NCBI RefSeq assembly: GCF_023091745.1
Contig: NC_068930.1
Coordinates: 10,624,262-10,688,261 of the forward strand
Direction of reading: 5' to 3'
Origin: Budorcas taxicolor
Taxonomy: Eukaryota; Chordata; Mammalia; Artiodactyla; Bovidae
DNA: 64,000 nucleotides
The stretch's first letter is position 1, and the number at the start of each line of letters is the position of its first letter. Shown here one piece after another: positions 23,601 to 35,376 of this stretch. The notes under the pieces were generated by a model. That model had not been told where the DNA came from, did no database searches, and saw only the letters and a list, made by a program, of their open reading frames with translations. The position numbers and the translations under genes were made by a program.

Positions 23601-24421
23601 CAATTCAGTTCAGTTCAGTCGCTCAGTCGTGTCCAGCTCTTTGTGACCCCATGGACTGCAGCAGCCAGGCCTGCCTGTCCATCACTAACTCCTGGAGCTT
23701 ACTCAAACTCATGTCCATTGAGTCGGTTAGCCATCCAACCATCTCATCCTCTGTCATCCCCTTCTCCTCCCATCTTCAATCTTTCCACCATCAGGGTCTT
23801 TTCAAATGAGTCAGTTCTTCGCGTCAGGTGGCCAAAGTATTGGAGTTTCAGCTTTAGTGTCAGTCCTTCCAAAGAATATTCAGGACTGATTTCCTTTAGA
23901 ATGACTGGTTTGATCTCCTTGCAGTCCAAGGGACTTTCAAGAGTCTTCTACAACACCACAGTTCAAGAGCATCAATTCTTTGGTGCTCAGCTTTCTTTAC
24001 AGTCCAACTCTCACATCCACGCATGCCTACTGGAAAAACCATAGCTTTGACTAGATGGACCTTTGTTGGCAAAGTAACATCTCTGCTTTTTAATATGCTG
24101 TCTAGGTTGGTCATAACTTTCCTTCCAAGGAGTAAGTGTCTTTTAACTTCATGGCTGCAATCACAATCTGCAGTGATTTTGGAGCCCCCCAAAATAAAGT
24201 CTGTAACTGTTTCCACTGTTTCCCCATCTATTTGCCATGAAGTGATGGGACCAGATGCCATGATTTTAGTTTTCTGAAAGTTGAGTTTGAAGCCAACTTT
24301 TTCACTCTCCTTTTTCACTTTCATCAAGAGGCTCTTTAGTTCTTCTTCGCTTTCTGCCATAAGGGTGGTGTCATTGGCATATCTGAGGTTATTGATATTT
24401 CTCCTGGGAATCTTGACTGCC
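23601..24421 (-). mobile_element. BovB LINE, 5'-truncated, inserted in L1M
   Basis: It has the reversed 3' tail 'ttcagttcagttcagtcgct' on the left. The minus strand encodes AGRN-like to RT C-terminal blocks (NNLRYANDTTLMAESEEELK, KTKIMASGPITSWQ) with frame breaks. Target duplication gggacat lies at 23594-23600 and 24422-24428. L1 text continues on both sides. Confidence 0.93.
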
Positions 24422-26514
24422 GGGACATATGTAAACATAATATAGGTCATATTTGGTAATCTTACCGCCAATATCACACTCGATCATGAAAAACTGAAAG
24501 CTCTCTCTTGAAAATTAGGAACAAGACCAGAACAAGACTCTTGCCACTCTTCTTTAACATAGTACTGGACGCCCTAGCAAGGGCAGTTAGGCAAGAAAAA
24601 GAAATAAAAGGTATCCATTTTAGAAAAGAAGAAGTAAAACTCTTTGTGGATGACATGATTTTATATTAATGTATAGAATACCCTTAAGATTCTACCAAAG
24701 AACTATTAGCCATAATCAGCAGATACAGTGAAGTTGGAAGGTACAAACTCAGCATACAGAAATGTGCTGTGTTCCTATATGCTAACAATGAACTAGCTGA
24801 AAGAGAAATTAAGAAAACAATTCCACTTATAATTGCCACAAAAAGGATCGAATACCTAGGAATAAATTTGACCTGGAGGTAAAAGACCTGAAATGGAAGA
24901 AGACACAAATAAATGGAAAGATATTCTGTGCTCATGAATTGGGAGAATTAACATGGTTAAAATGTCCAAATGACCTAAAGCAATCTACAGATTTAGTGTA
25001 ATCCCTATCAAAATACCAAGAATATTTTTCACAGAAATTAAACCAAAAAAATCTAAAATTTATATGGAACCACAAAAGACTTGAAATAGCCAAAGCCATC
25101 CCGAGAGAAAGGACAAAGCTGGAGAGACCACATTTTCTGATTCCACACTCTGTTTACAAAGTATGGCAATTAAAACAGCATGGTCTTTGCAGAAAAAAGT
25201 ACATAGGTCAATGGAATGGAATTGAGAACCCAGACATAAACTCACACACATAAAATCTATTAAGTTATAACAAAAGAGCAAAGAACATACAATGAGGAAA
25301 GGATTGTTTCTTCAGTAAATGGTGTTGGGGACAGCCAACGTGAAAATAGGTGAAACTCCACGCTCTCTCACCCTATACCCCAAAATCAACTCAAAATGGA
25401 TTAAAGACTTGAATGAAAGGCCTGAAACCATAAAACTTCTAGAATAAAATTTGACTTTGATTTTTGCAATCCCTGTCTAGATATGTTTCCTCAGGCAAGA
25501 GAAACAGCTGCAAAAGAGATCAACAAAATGAGAAGATTACCTACCAACTGGGAGAAGATACTTGTAAATGTACATATTATAAGGTGTTAATATACCAAAT
25601 ATATAAAGAACTCATACAATTCAACCACCGAAAAATAAACAACTTGGTTTTAAAAAATGGACAGAATATCTGAAATAGACTTTTTTCCCACAGAAGACAT
25701 ACAGATGGCCAACAGGCATATGAAAGGATGTTTGACATCACTAATTATCAGGAAATGCAAATCAGAACCACAATGAGGTATTACTTCATGCCTGTTGGAA
25801 TAGCTGTTATCAAAAAGGCAAGAAATAGCAAGTGTTGGCAGGGATGTGGAGAAAAGGAAACTGTATGCTCCCATATACTGTGGGTAGGAGCATAAATTGG
25901 TGTAGCCACTATGGAAAACAGTTGGGAGATTACTGAAAAATTCAGAATAGAACTATTCTGTGATCCAGCTGTCCTATATCTGAGTATGCAAAGAATATGA
26001 AAACACTAATTCAAAGAGATATATGCACCCCTATGTTCATCACGGCATTCTTCACAATAGCCAAGATATGGTAACAACTCAAGTGCCCATCAGCAGATGT
26101 ATGGACACAGGTGTGGCATATAGACACAGTGGAATACTACCCAGCCGTAGAAGATGAAACGGTGCCCTTTCTGACAACATGAGCAGACCTCGAGGGCATT
26201 ATCCTAAATGAAAGAAGTGAGATGGAGAAAGACAAATGCTGCAGAATTTCTCATATGGGAAATAATGTAAAAACATATGGGAATTTCTCATACGGGAAAT
26301 AATATGAAAACAAACAAAAACCCAAAGTAAATGAACAAACCAAACCTAGTAAGGACAGTTAGATATGGAGACCAGAGTAGTGGCTGCCACAGGGGAGGGG
26401 GCAGAAGGGGGAGGGTGAGATGGGTAAAGGGGCTGAACTGTATGGCGAAAAAAATGAAATCAGTTCTTTTGACTATTACCTTTCTTTTTTTCCCTGACCA
26501 TAGCTCATAATTTC

Positions 26515-26722
26515 GGGTTTCCCTGGTGGCTCGGATGGTAAAGTGTCTGCCCGCAATGCGGGAGACCCGGGTTCAATTCCTGGGTCAGGAAGATCCCCTG
26601 GAGAAGGAAATGGCAACCCATTCCAGTATTCCTGCCTGGAAAATCCCACGGACCGAGGAGCCTGGTGGGCTACAGTCCATGGGGTCGCGAAGAGTCGGAC
26701 ACGACTGAGCGACTTCACTTGC
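26515..26722 (+). mobile_element. Bov-tA SINE with long imperfect target duplication
   Basis: A full-length copy from 'tttccctggtggctcggatg' to 'tgagcgacttcacttgc'. The roughly 36 bases before it (26479-26514, acctttcttttttt...) and after it (from 26723) are the same except for about three substitutions. Confidence 0.92.
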
Positions 26723-27649
26723 ACCTTTCTTTTTTTCCTTGACCATAGGTCACAATTTCCCGTTTCTTTGCATGTGTTGGTTGAAGACTAGATGTTGCAG
26801 ACACATTGCAGCGACTCTGACTTTTTAAGTATGTGTTTTTGAGGACTTTTGATCTGAGAGGTAGTCAGCTTGCCTGGATTCAAATCACAAGCTCTGTCTC
26901 CTTTGATATGTAGCTGCTACTGTGTGCTGGTGCTTTGTCTCATGGTTGCCTCTGTAGCTTAGCTCTGTAGAGGTCTTCTCTGTACCTGCAAAGTTGATGG
27001 TTCGACAAGGTTTGGGCATGGATGCTGTTGACCCCTGTGGTTTCCGTGCTTCTGCTGGCTTTAGGGTCTGTACCCTCACCCATCAAGCCCACTTGGCTTC
27101 AGCTTTCTGCCAGCTGAGGAATGTCCTTGGTTATAAAAGCATCAAACTCATAAAGATCTGATCCTGTGTAGTTCCATCCTTCAAGGCTGGGTATCTCTGG
27201 TTTCTGACTTCTTTTGGTTGGGTTCCCTGGGATCTCTTTCACTCGTGTGTAGATTATTTATGAGCCAGGAATTTGGCAGTTGCTCTGAATTAGGGTTTCA
27301 TTCATTCTGTGGTTTCATGTTGACACTTTGCCTTTAAATTTCTAGCTGCCTGAAAATTTCCTAGTCCTGAAATCTGATCTTTGACACCTTTAGCTGGTAA
27401 GACTGCAGTTTTTCCTACCAATATTTTCTGTAGCCTTGGGGGTTGAGTTACACCCTGTGGCCAGCAAGCTGCAAACACACAGGTTTTAGCTATTTTATTT
27501 GCAATTTTTTGAAATCAAAATTCCCTCTGGTTTCTATGTGCTTTTGAATGCCCTATGGCATCTGTGAGTGATTTTTTAAAATTTATTTCTTAAATAGTTA
27601 TTATATATGGGACTCTGCATGACCATTTCATTCTACCACCATCATCTGA
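26723..27649. other. End of antisense L1M, then unrecognised DNA
   Basis: The first 100 bp ('gtttctttgcatgtgttgg') resume the antisense L1M. The rest, to about 27600, may be more of the same element, but I could not confirm it. No host exon is seen. Confidence 0.4.
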
Positions 27650-27871
27650 GGGCTTCCCTGGTGGCTCAGAGATTAAAGCGTCTGCCTCCAATGCGGGAGA
27701 CCTGGGTTCGATCCCTGGGTCGGGAAGATCCCATGGAGAAGGAAATGGCAATCCACTCCAGTATTCTTGCCTGGAGAATCTCATGGACGGAGAAGCCTAG
27801 TAGGTTACAGTCCATGGGGTCACAAAGAGTTGGACACGACTGAGCGACTTCACCGACCAACCGACCGACTG
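27650..27871 (+). mobile_element. Bov-tA SINE with (gacc)n tail
   Basis: The copy is full length. Its 3' end has a small 'ccgaccaaccgaccgactg' tail. Target duplication accatcatctga lies at 27638-27649 and 27872-27883. Confidence 0.95.
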
Positions 27872-27883
27872 ACCATCATCTGA

Positions 27884-28324
27884 TGAGGACTCTGTCCAGG
27901 GAAGAATCATGAAATTTTATTCTTTGCTTTCCCATCCCTTTCTATAAGGTAAGAGAGGAATTTACTTTGATGAACTAAAAAATGATTGATATCAGCAACC
28001 TGCAGGTAAATTAAGCAAAAAATAATTTAGATAATGAATAGACATAATTTACAATGTTTTATCATTTTACACATATGATTTGTGAAAAAAGTCACTGGCA
28101 AGTACACGTGGTTTAATTGACTACAGCAGGAGTTTATAGATCAAAACTTCAGAACAGTTAATGGTGCATCTTCAGTCGTGGTCCTATCCTTAGTGCTTGT
28201 CACAAAGTCATGTGATGTTGTATTGATACCTAAATTATGGGCATAGCACATGGCATGCTACACAACTTTGCAGCAGTTCAATTTCTCTTCATTAATTTGT
28301 ATTCACATGGGTCAGCTGTTGCTG
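27884..28324. other. FAM169B intron, AT-rich, nothing recognised
   Basis: AT-rich unique-looking sequence without splice-bounded coding frames. Confidence 0.4.
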
Positions 28325-28848
28325 TTCTGTCAATAAGTTGTATCCAACTCTTTGTGACCCCATGGACTGCAGCAAGCCAGACTCCTCTTGTCCAGTACTA
28401 TCTCTCAGAGTTTGCTCAAATTCATGTCCATTGAGTTGGTGATGCCATATAACCACCTCATCCTCTGCTGCCCCTTTCTCTTATTGCCTCCAATCTTTTC
28501 CAAGTAATTGGCTCTTCACATCATGTGGCCAAAGTATTGGAGCTTCATCATCAGTCCTTCCAATGAACATTGGAAATCAAAGTTGATTTCCTTTAGGATT
28601 GACTGATTTGATCTCCTTGAAGTCCAAGGGACTCTCAAGACTCTTCTCCAGCACAATTTGAAAGCATCAGTTCTTTGGTGCTCAGCCTTCTTTATGGTCC
28701 AACTCTCACATCCATACATGACTACTGGAAAAACCATAGCCTTGAGTATATGGACCTTTGTTGGGAAACTGATGTTTCTGTTTTTTAATACGCTGTCTAG
28801 GTTTGTCATAACTTTCCTTTCAAGGAGCAGACATCTTTTAATTTCACA
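28325..28848 (-). mobile_element. BovB LINE 3' fragment, antisense, diverged
   Basis: 'gttctgtcaataagttgtat', 'gactgcagcaagccagactc' and minus-strand frame LPTKVH-like / MVFPVVMYGCESWTIKK identify it. A 12-base insertion near 28572 ('ggaaatcaaagttg') breaks the frame. Confidence 0.9.
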
Positions 28849-29009
28849 TGATTCAGAATATCTATTAATGTAGTTCCAGCGAAGCTGCAGTTTATAGTTT
28901 CATTTTGTGAGGAAAAGAAAATGTGCAGATTTATTGCATAAATTGGGTCACAGGGGGCTCATTTCACCTGTTTAAGAGTACACGTTGGTTCTAAACACGT
29001 TCCTTTTGG

Positions 29010-29380
29010 TATGTGTGTGACTTGAAGTGTCATTAAAGAAATTCCTGGACAGTAAGATTCATCTATTTTGGCTTTCCAGTTCTGTGAATTTTATAACCAC
29101 AAGCATGCTTAAAATACAGAATAGTTCACCCCTCTCCAAAACTCCTTCTTATTCTAGTCTTTTCTACCCCCTCACCCCCACCGATAACCTCTGGAAACCA
29201 CTGATATGTTCTCGATCAGTGTAGTTTTGTCTTTCCTGGAATAGCGCACAGTGGGGTCTTACCGTGTATAACCTTGTGAGACTGACTGTGTTCACTTTTT
29301 CACGATGCCTTTGTGAGTTTTCCACATTGGTGTGTCTCTTAGTAGTCTGTGCCTCTTTCGTGTGAGGAAAGCATCCAGTT
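29010..29380 (-). mobile_element. L1M 3'-region fragment, antisense
   Basis: 'gaattttataaccacaagca', 'taacctctggaaaccactga' and 'gtgttcactttttcacgatg' match old L1 3' text reversed. The edges are unclear. Confidence 0.5.
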
Positions 29381-30006
29381 TTGAAACAAGTGGGTACCTT
29401 GTTGTAGGATGAATGAGATCTTTTCAGCTAGACCTCTTTGGGGGAACATTTGTTAATGGGCCAGTTTGAGTTTCTCCCTTAGTTTGATGGTTCTGTCATT
29501 GCCTTTCGTACAAAATATTGACACTTTGGTCATTTCATTATTTTATGCTGAAATTCTCCTTAGATAGTCAAAATGAGTGGGGATTTACTTTAACTTTGGC
29601 CCTCAAGCCATTGGTCTACAAGACTTAGCACTCAAGGGAAGGAAACACTGGATTGGTAAGCGGAGAGTCGGCCAGTTTAAGGCAGAGCTAATATGTATTT
29701 TGCTTTTGTATAAAAATATAAAAAGGACACTTTGCATTTCAGATTCCTGAAAGCCCAATGCTCATACAAGTTGTAAAAATAGGAGCGGCACTTAAAAGTG
29801 TTAAGTGGAGTGATTAGGTGTCTGGACAAGCGTATGACCTGTGATGCCTTGAAGTGGCCTCAGCTGACGTGTTGGTCACCAGGCCCTTCTGCTCTCCGTC
29901 CCCTGATACTCCATGTCACAGGCCACTCCTACCCTGTTGTACCCTCAAGCGTGGGCCCATCATGCCAACTTCTGGATTTTAGCACAGACATAAACAGCAG
30001 AACACT
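29381..30006. other. FAM169B intron, nothing recognised
   Basis: Unique-looking sequence. No coding exon, RNA gene or clear repeat was found. Confidence 0.4.
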
Positions 30007-30223
30007 GGCTTCCCCGTGGCTCAGTGGTGAAGAATCTGCCGGCAATGGAGGAGCCACCGGAGGCCTGGGTTCGATCCCCGGGTCAGGAGGATCCCCTGGA
30101 GGAGGAAATAGCAGCCCAGTCCAGTATTCTTGCCTGGAGAATCCCCACGGAGAGTGCAACCTGGTGGATGACAGTCCATGGGGTCGCCAAGAGCCGGACA
30201 CGACTGAAGTGACTTAGCACGGC
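30007..30223 (+). mobile_element. Bov-tA SINE
   Basis: 'ggcttccccgtggctcagtg', 'gttcgatccccgggtcagga' and 'cacgactgaagtgacttagc' give a full-length copy. No clear target duplication was seen. Confidence 0.92.
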
Positions 30224-31475
30224 ACACTCAGCATGAGTGCAGGGGTGGGACTGTGCTGTAGGTTCGGGTACCGACTCGCCGTCTGATGAGAGGGGCTTTC
30301 TGTTGTAAGACAGAGAAGGGCTTGCAGGGTGGGGTATTGGAAGGGGGCAGGGGACGTTCATGGGGTGCAGCCTGGCTTCCTGTGCTGGGATGGGTACCCA
30401 GAAGTTGCCCCATTCTGATCTTCGCAAGCCACTTTCCTTTACTTACTTACGCTTCCTGCTTCCTCATAACCTTGCCATGATGCCCACCCAGCTCTACTCA
30501 TAGTGCCTCAAAGGACTGGGACCTGTTATAGTCCTGGTTTCAGTTCACTCAGAACCTCCTGCGAGTATCTGGTTGCTCCAGCTGGCCTGTGGATATTGGG
30601 TCCACTGTGGTGGCAGGCTTTTGTGGTTCTGATATGGTCCATGAGCCTCGGCTTTTTAGCTGGGGCTGCAGTCGGGGCAACAGTAAAGAAGAACTATGGC
30701 TGAGCAGACACCCCATAACCATCCATGAGAGGAGCCAGTAGATGAGGTCTCAGCCTGGGCTGGAGTGCCCTGCAGCCTGCAGCCCTTCACTGATGCACAG
30801 TGGATCACTCATGACAAAATGTTCCAGCAGCATAGTCTGTGCTGCTTGTATGTCCTGGGCCACACAAGTCCTCAGACTCTGCCCTAGACCTCTGGCACCA
30901 GACCCTCAGCGCTGGAGTGGGACCCAGCTATCTAGGGTTTAATAAGCCCTCCCGGTGGTTCTCATGTTTCATTCTAGAGTTTGAGACCCAGTCACCCAAG
31001 GCATGCACTTTTCAGTGGTAGGTTTCTTTTGCTTAAAAGTTGTTTTCTACGTTTTGTGTTGTATGAACTGATAACGTGCAGGGTCCAGCGTTACATTAAA
31101 CCGAAGCAGTTCTTTCTCTTGTAATTGATAAGTGAGATGAATTACTGATACAGATTTTCTTATGTCAAACCACTCAGGATAAAGCCAGCTTGGCCAAGGT
31201 TATTTTCTTTAAGCAAAAAGTTTTTCTTCAATATTTAAAAAATATAGTTTTATCATACCTTTTAAATAAATTCCTGTTATAATAGTCAAATACATAGAAG
31301 TAAATGATACTTTTAAAAGAGAAAACAATAACTAGAGCTTATCTCCAGGTATATCTTATTTTGGAGAGGTTCATGTTAATGCATTATTCTCAGTTGTTTT
31401 TGAGAAAAGATGTTATTATACAAATAGGATTCTAAACACTTAGTCTTGCTTGCTGAGAGTAATGTTTTTCTGGAG
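30224..31475. other. FAM169B intron, nothing recognised
   Basis: Mixed-composition unique DNA with short chance open frames. No splice-bounded frame matching FAM169 was found. Confidence 0.4.
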
Positions 31476-31674
31476 CAGGTGTTGGCGGCTGTGGCCCAGA
31501 GACCAAATTCTGCCTGTTGCCTATTTTTGTAAATAAAACTTTATTGGAACAGAGCCTCTGCCCATTCATATTGCCCATGGTGATTTTGCGCTGCAACTGC
31601 AAGGGTGAGTGGCTGCCCCCAGAGCCTAAAGTATTTTCTGCTTGGTCCTTATGGAAAAAGTTTGCCAGTGTCTG
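31476..31674 (-). mobile_element. hAT-Charlie type non-autonomous DNA transposon
   Basis: It starts 'caggtgttggcggctgtggc' and ends 'aaagtttgccagtgtctg', with the inner mark 'aataaaactttattggaaca'. The 8-bp flanks are ttctggag (31468-31475) and ttctagag (31675-31682). This is one mismatch, as expected for a hAT target duplication. Confidence 0.8.
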
Positions 31675-31682
31675 TTCTAGAG

Positions 31683-32275
31683 AATACAATTAAAATGTTT
31701 CATACTTTAAAGAAAATGATTTTATCCCGACTGATGTCAGTAATGCTCCTTGATGGGGAGAATTCGGGAACATCTAGGTCACTTACTGGCATCATAATAG
31801 ATGATTAGCTTCTCCAGGTGCCCAGGGGGTCTGGCTCTAACTTTGTGAAGTGGGCTCATGACAGACATGCCAAAAATGTCATGGCAAAATATCGTCATGA
31901 AGAGATAGTGTGAATGATGAGCAAACATCGACACCACTTTTGCTGCTTCTGTTTAGAGTTTCCCTGGTTTAGGAGTATCCCAAATATCTCTATAATTTGC
32001 ACCTGATCTCTTGGACTAGCAGCTGTGACTACTTGGCCTGAACTGGAGTTTTTAGAGCAACACCTTAACTTTCCTGATGTCTAGGCCTGTAGTCGCAAGA
32101 CGGCTGGGCAGTGGGAATGCCCTGTGGCGTCTGTCTTACCACTTGTCTTTTATATCTTCTTCCTTCCTGACCAGTCTCTTTTTGAAGCAGATACAGTTTC
32201 TTCTACTTCTTCCTGGCTGCCCGCTGCCATCGCTTCCCTGAGTGCATTGTCTGTGAAATCTGTCTTGGGTCTCCC
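31683..32275. other. FAM169B intron, nothing recognised
   Basis: Unique-looking sequence between the hAT element and a SINE. No exon was seen. Confidence 0.4.
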
Positions 32276-32474
32276 GAAGTGAAAGTGAAAGTCACTCAGT
32301 CGTGTCTGACTTCTTGTGATGCCGTGGACTGTATAGTCCATGGAATTCTCCAGGCCAGAGTACTGGAATGGGTGGCCTTTCCCTTCTCCAGGGGATCTTC
32401 CCAACTCAGGGATCGAACCCAGGTCTCCTGCTTTGCAGGCAGATTCTTTACCAGCTGAGCCACAAGGGAAGCCC
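32276..32474 (-). mobile_element. Bov-tA SINE, antisense
   Basis: It runs from 'gtgaaagtgaaagtcactca' to the tRNA-like head 'gagccacaagggaagccca'. Confidence 0.94.
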
Positions 32475-32779
32475 AAGACTTGCTCCTTTTTTCCTGGAGT
32501 GACAGTCTTCCTCCTTGTCTTTGATCTGCTACGGTTCATGTTCAGGGGTTAGCCCGCTGGTGCCCCTCCTTTACTCTCTGGTGGGCTCTGTCTTGTCCTT
32601 ACAGAAGGTCCTCCTTCAGGTCCTCCCAAGCTGTTGATGGGAAGGCCCTCTCACTTTGGTGGTGTGTTTGGACCCTGGGATGGTAGTTTCACCCTGGATA
32701 CCTTCTCGATCACATGTATCTCCCCCAGCACGGCCTTGGGAGTGAAAAGAGAAACCAGCTCCTCACGGTGACCTAGAGC

Positions 32780-32963
32780 AGCGGTCCCCAACCTTCTGGC
32801 ACTAAGTTTTGTGAAGATGGTTTTTCCGTGGACCGGGGTTGGGGGTGATGGTTTTGGGATGATTCAAGCACATTACATTTATTTTGTATTTTATTTCTAT
32901 TATTATTACATCAGCTCCACCTCAGGTCACCGGACATTAGATCCCAGAGTTTGAGAACCCCTG
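32780..32963. mobile_element. Short hAT-type non-autonomous DNA transposon
   Basis: It begins 'cagcggtccccaaccttctg' and ends 'agtttgagaacccctg'. The 8-bp flanks acctagag (32772-32779) and atctagag (32964-32971) differ at one position. The exact MER family is not assigned. Confidence 0.75.
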
Positions 32964-32971
32964 ATCTAGAG

Positions 32972-33326
32972 TAACGTTGTTTACCCTCTTGGGTTTGGTT
33001 TGTTAATATTGGTTTAAGCTTTTTTGTCTTATGTTCATGAAGAGCTGTTATTTCTTTAATTATCCGATCTCTGTCTGCTTTTTTGTTTTTTTTCTCTGAG
33101 AAGTTTACTCTGTATTCATAGACTGAGTTGGAGAATACTCTCTTCTCCTCTTCAGTGATCTGGAAGGCTTTCCTGGAAAAGTTGGCAGAACTTCTCTCTA
33201 AAGTCACCTGACCTGGTGTGTTCAGTGTGGGAGGGCTACTGAGTTCAGATTTCCATGGTTATAGGATAGTTTAGCTTTTCTGTTTTTCCATGAGTCAGTT
33301 TTTGTGGGTTGTATTATTGTAGGTGG
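32972..33326. other. FAM169B intron, possible L1 5' trace
   Basis: 'tatgttcatgaagagctgtt' and similar text could be a degraded antisense LINE. Not assigned. Confidence 0.3.
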
Positions 33327-33528
33327 CTTCCCAGCCCAGGTGGTGCTAGTGGTAAAGAACCCACCTGCCCAGGCAGGAGACTAAGAGACGAGGGTTCAAT
33401 CCCTGGGTCGGGAAGATGCCCTGGAGGAGGGCATGGCAACCACTCCACTATTCTTGCCTGGAGAATCCGATGGACAGAGGAGTCCATAGGGTCACACAGA
33501 GTTGGACCTGACTGAAGTGACTTAGCGT
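33327..33528 (+). mobile_element. Bov-tA SINE
   Basis: 'cttcccagcccaggtggtgc', 'ggttcaatccctgggtcggg' and 'gacctgactgaagtgactta' identify it. A purine/pyrimidine-alternating repeat follows directly. Confidence 0.92.
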
Positions 33529-33582
33529 GCATGTGCGTGCACGCGCACACACACACACACACACGCGCACACACATGCACAA
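33529..33582. repeat. (CA)n/(CG) alternating repeat at SINE tail
   Basis: 'gtgcgtgcacgcgcacacac' continues as CA units with CG steps, grown from the SINE 3' tail. Confidence 0.9.
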
Positions 33583-34229
33583 TCTTAGAAATGAGTCCTT
33601 TTCATCTGTTTTCAAACCTATCAGTCTGCAGGTATTTATCAGATTCTTCTACCTTTTAAATTTCTGCCACATCTGTAATGATATCTCTGCTTTAATTCCT
33701 AATGTGGTTTATGAACTGTGTCCTCTTCCCTGCTTTAGCAACACTTGAATTTTTTAAAAAATGTTTTCTTTTTAATTCACTTCTATGCTTTTGTCTCCTT
33801 CCCTGTAATTTCTTTGCTGTGGCATGAAGACTCCCCATGAGCTGACAGGAGGCCGCTGGGCAGTTGTTACTGACGAAAAAGGAGCCAAGTCCCATGTTTT
33901 TAACCTTTCTTGGCCCTGTCAGCTGCCTTGTCTATAAAGTGGGTAGAGTGGGTGAAGTCATAGCTGGGGTTCCTACCAACTGTTCTGTGCTGTGTGGCAA
34001 GGTTGCCTGACTATGAGTGGAGTCCATCCATGTGCACAGCTTACTGCCTCGGTCAGTACACAGTCAGGCTGTAATATTCTCACTAGAGTTTATTAATATT
34101 CTTATTTAAAGGCAAATTTGTTGGCTTTGGGAATGGCGATGGTTTTATTTAACCAGCATGAAGGCGTGATGAACCTTCATCACACCTTCATGTTGGAGGG
34201 CTGGTGGAGTGTCCCCCTGCACTGCCTCA
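33583..34229. other. FAM169B intron with quasi-palindrome, small MIR trace
   Basis: Mostly unique. The stretch at about 33905-33960 ('gctgccttgtctataaagtg') looks like a reversed MIR core. It includes the quasi-palindrome at 34153-34196. Confidence 0.4.
34153..34196. repeat. Near-perfect quasi-palindrome (44 nt)
   Basis: Arm 34158-34173 (atgaaggcgtgatgaa) and arm 34176-34191 (ttcatcacaccttcat) are reverse complements with one mismatch, separated by only cc. Pairing extends outward to ccagc/gttgg, with one G-T pair. Confidence 0.9.
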
Positions 34230-35094
34230 GATTTTTATTTTGAAATAGTTTTAGTTTTACAAAAGAGTTGCAAAGGTAAGGTAGACCATTATACCCTTCA
34301 GTCACCTTGACCTAATGTTAGCTTCTTTTATAACCATGACAGAATGGTCAGAACTGAGAAACTAACATTGGCTAATTTTTCCAGCAGTGTTCTTCTCTTG
34401 TAGGATCTGACTTAGGATTCTTTGCTGCCTTTGATCTTCAGGTCATTTGGGACCATTTCTTGGTTTTCCTTGTCTTTCATGACCTGGACACTTGAGGAGT
34501 GCTGGTCTCTATAACGAGAGTTATGGAATGTGCATTAATGTAGGTTTATATGATGTTTTCTTATGATTCACCAGGGTTTGTGGATTTGGGGCACAGTGAA
34601 GTGACCTTTTCCTCAAGGGCTCACATCACGTGTTGGGGCACAGGATGTCAACGTTACTACTGATGATATTCACCCTGATCACTCAAGGGGGTGTCTGTCC
34701 CTTTTCTATACTATGAATTTATTATTTTTTCCTTTCCTTAATTGTATCTTTCTAATACAATTTATTATATCTTTTCATGTCAATTTTATTAAAGTATAAT
34801 TTTACATCCCATAAGAATTGCCAATGTTAAGTGTACCATTCAAAGATTTTTTTCAAAGCAAATATAGGGAGTTGTATAACCATCACCACAGTCCCGATTT
34901 TGGATGTTTCCATCACCCCCCAAATTGCCTGTTGGCGTCAGTCTCTTTCCATCTCAGCTCTGGGGAGCCACTGTTCTGCTCCCTGTCTCTGTCAATTTGC
35001 CTTTCCTGGATGTTTCATATGAATGGAAAGATACAGTGTGTGGTCTTCTGCATCTGGCTTCTTTCACTGAGCTTGGTGTTTTTGAGGTTCATCT

Positions 35095-35376
35095 GCTGCT
35101 GCTGCTGCTGCTGCTAAGTCGCTTCAGTCGTGTCCGACTCTGTGCGACCCCATAGACGGCAGCCCACCAGGCTCCCCCGTCGCTGGGACTCTTCAGGCAA
35201 GAACACTGGAGTGGGTTGCCATTTCCTTCTCCAATGCATGAAAGTGAAAAGTAAAAGTGAAGCCGCTCAGTCGTGCCTGACTCTTCGCGACCCCATGGAC
35301 TGCAGCCTAGCAGGCTCCTCTGCCCATGGGATTTTCCAGGCAAGAGTACTGGAGTGGGCTGCCATTGCCTTCTCCA
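35095..35376 (-). mobile_element. BOV-A2 SINE, antisense, dimeric
   Basis: Two SINE halves are joined, starting with a (ctg)n tract ('ctgctgctgctgctgctaag'). It is flanked by the exact 11-bp target duplication gaggttcatct at 35084-35094 and 35377-35387. Confidence 0.96.

Larger units (their letters stand above)
19431..26456 (+). mobile_element. Old L1M LINE, sense, near full length, degraded
   Basis: It starts near 'gcgatatggtggaataaaaa' (5' UTR type). A degraded ORF1 with lysine/glutamate-rich text runs about 20300-21110. ORF2 endonuclease traces lie at about 21665-22290 (IIVGDFNISF), RT traces at about 24545-24665 (VKLFVDDMILY), and the 3' end is 'gaatactacccagccgtag' at 26130. Many stops and frameshifts are present. 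It carries insertions at 19935-20113, 23277-23440 and 23601-24421. Confidence 0.8.
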
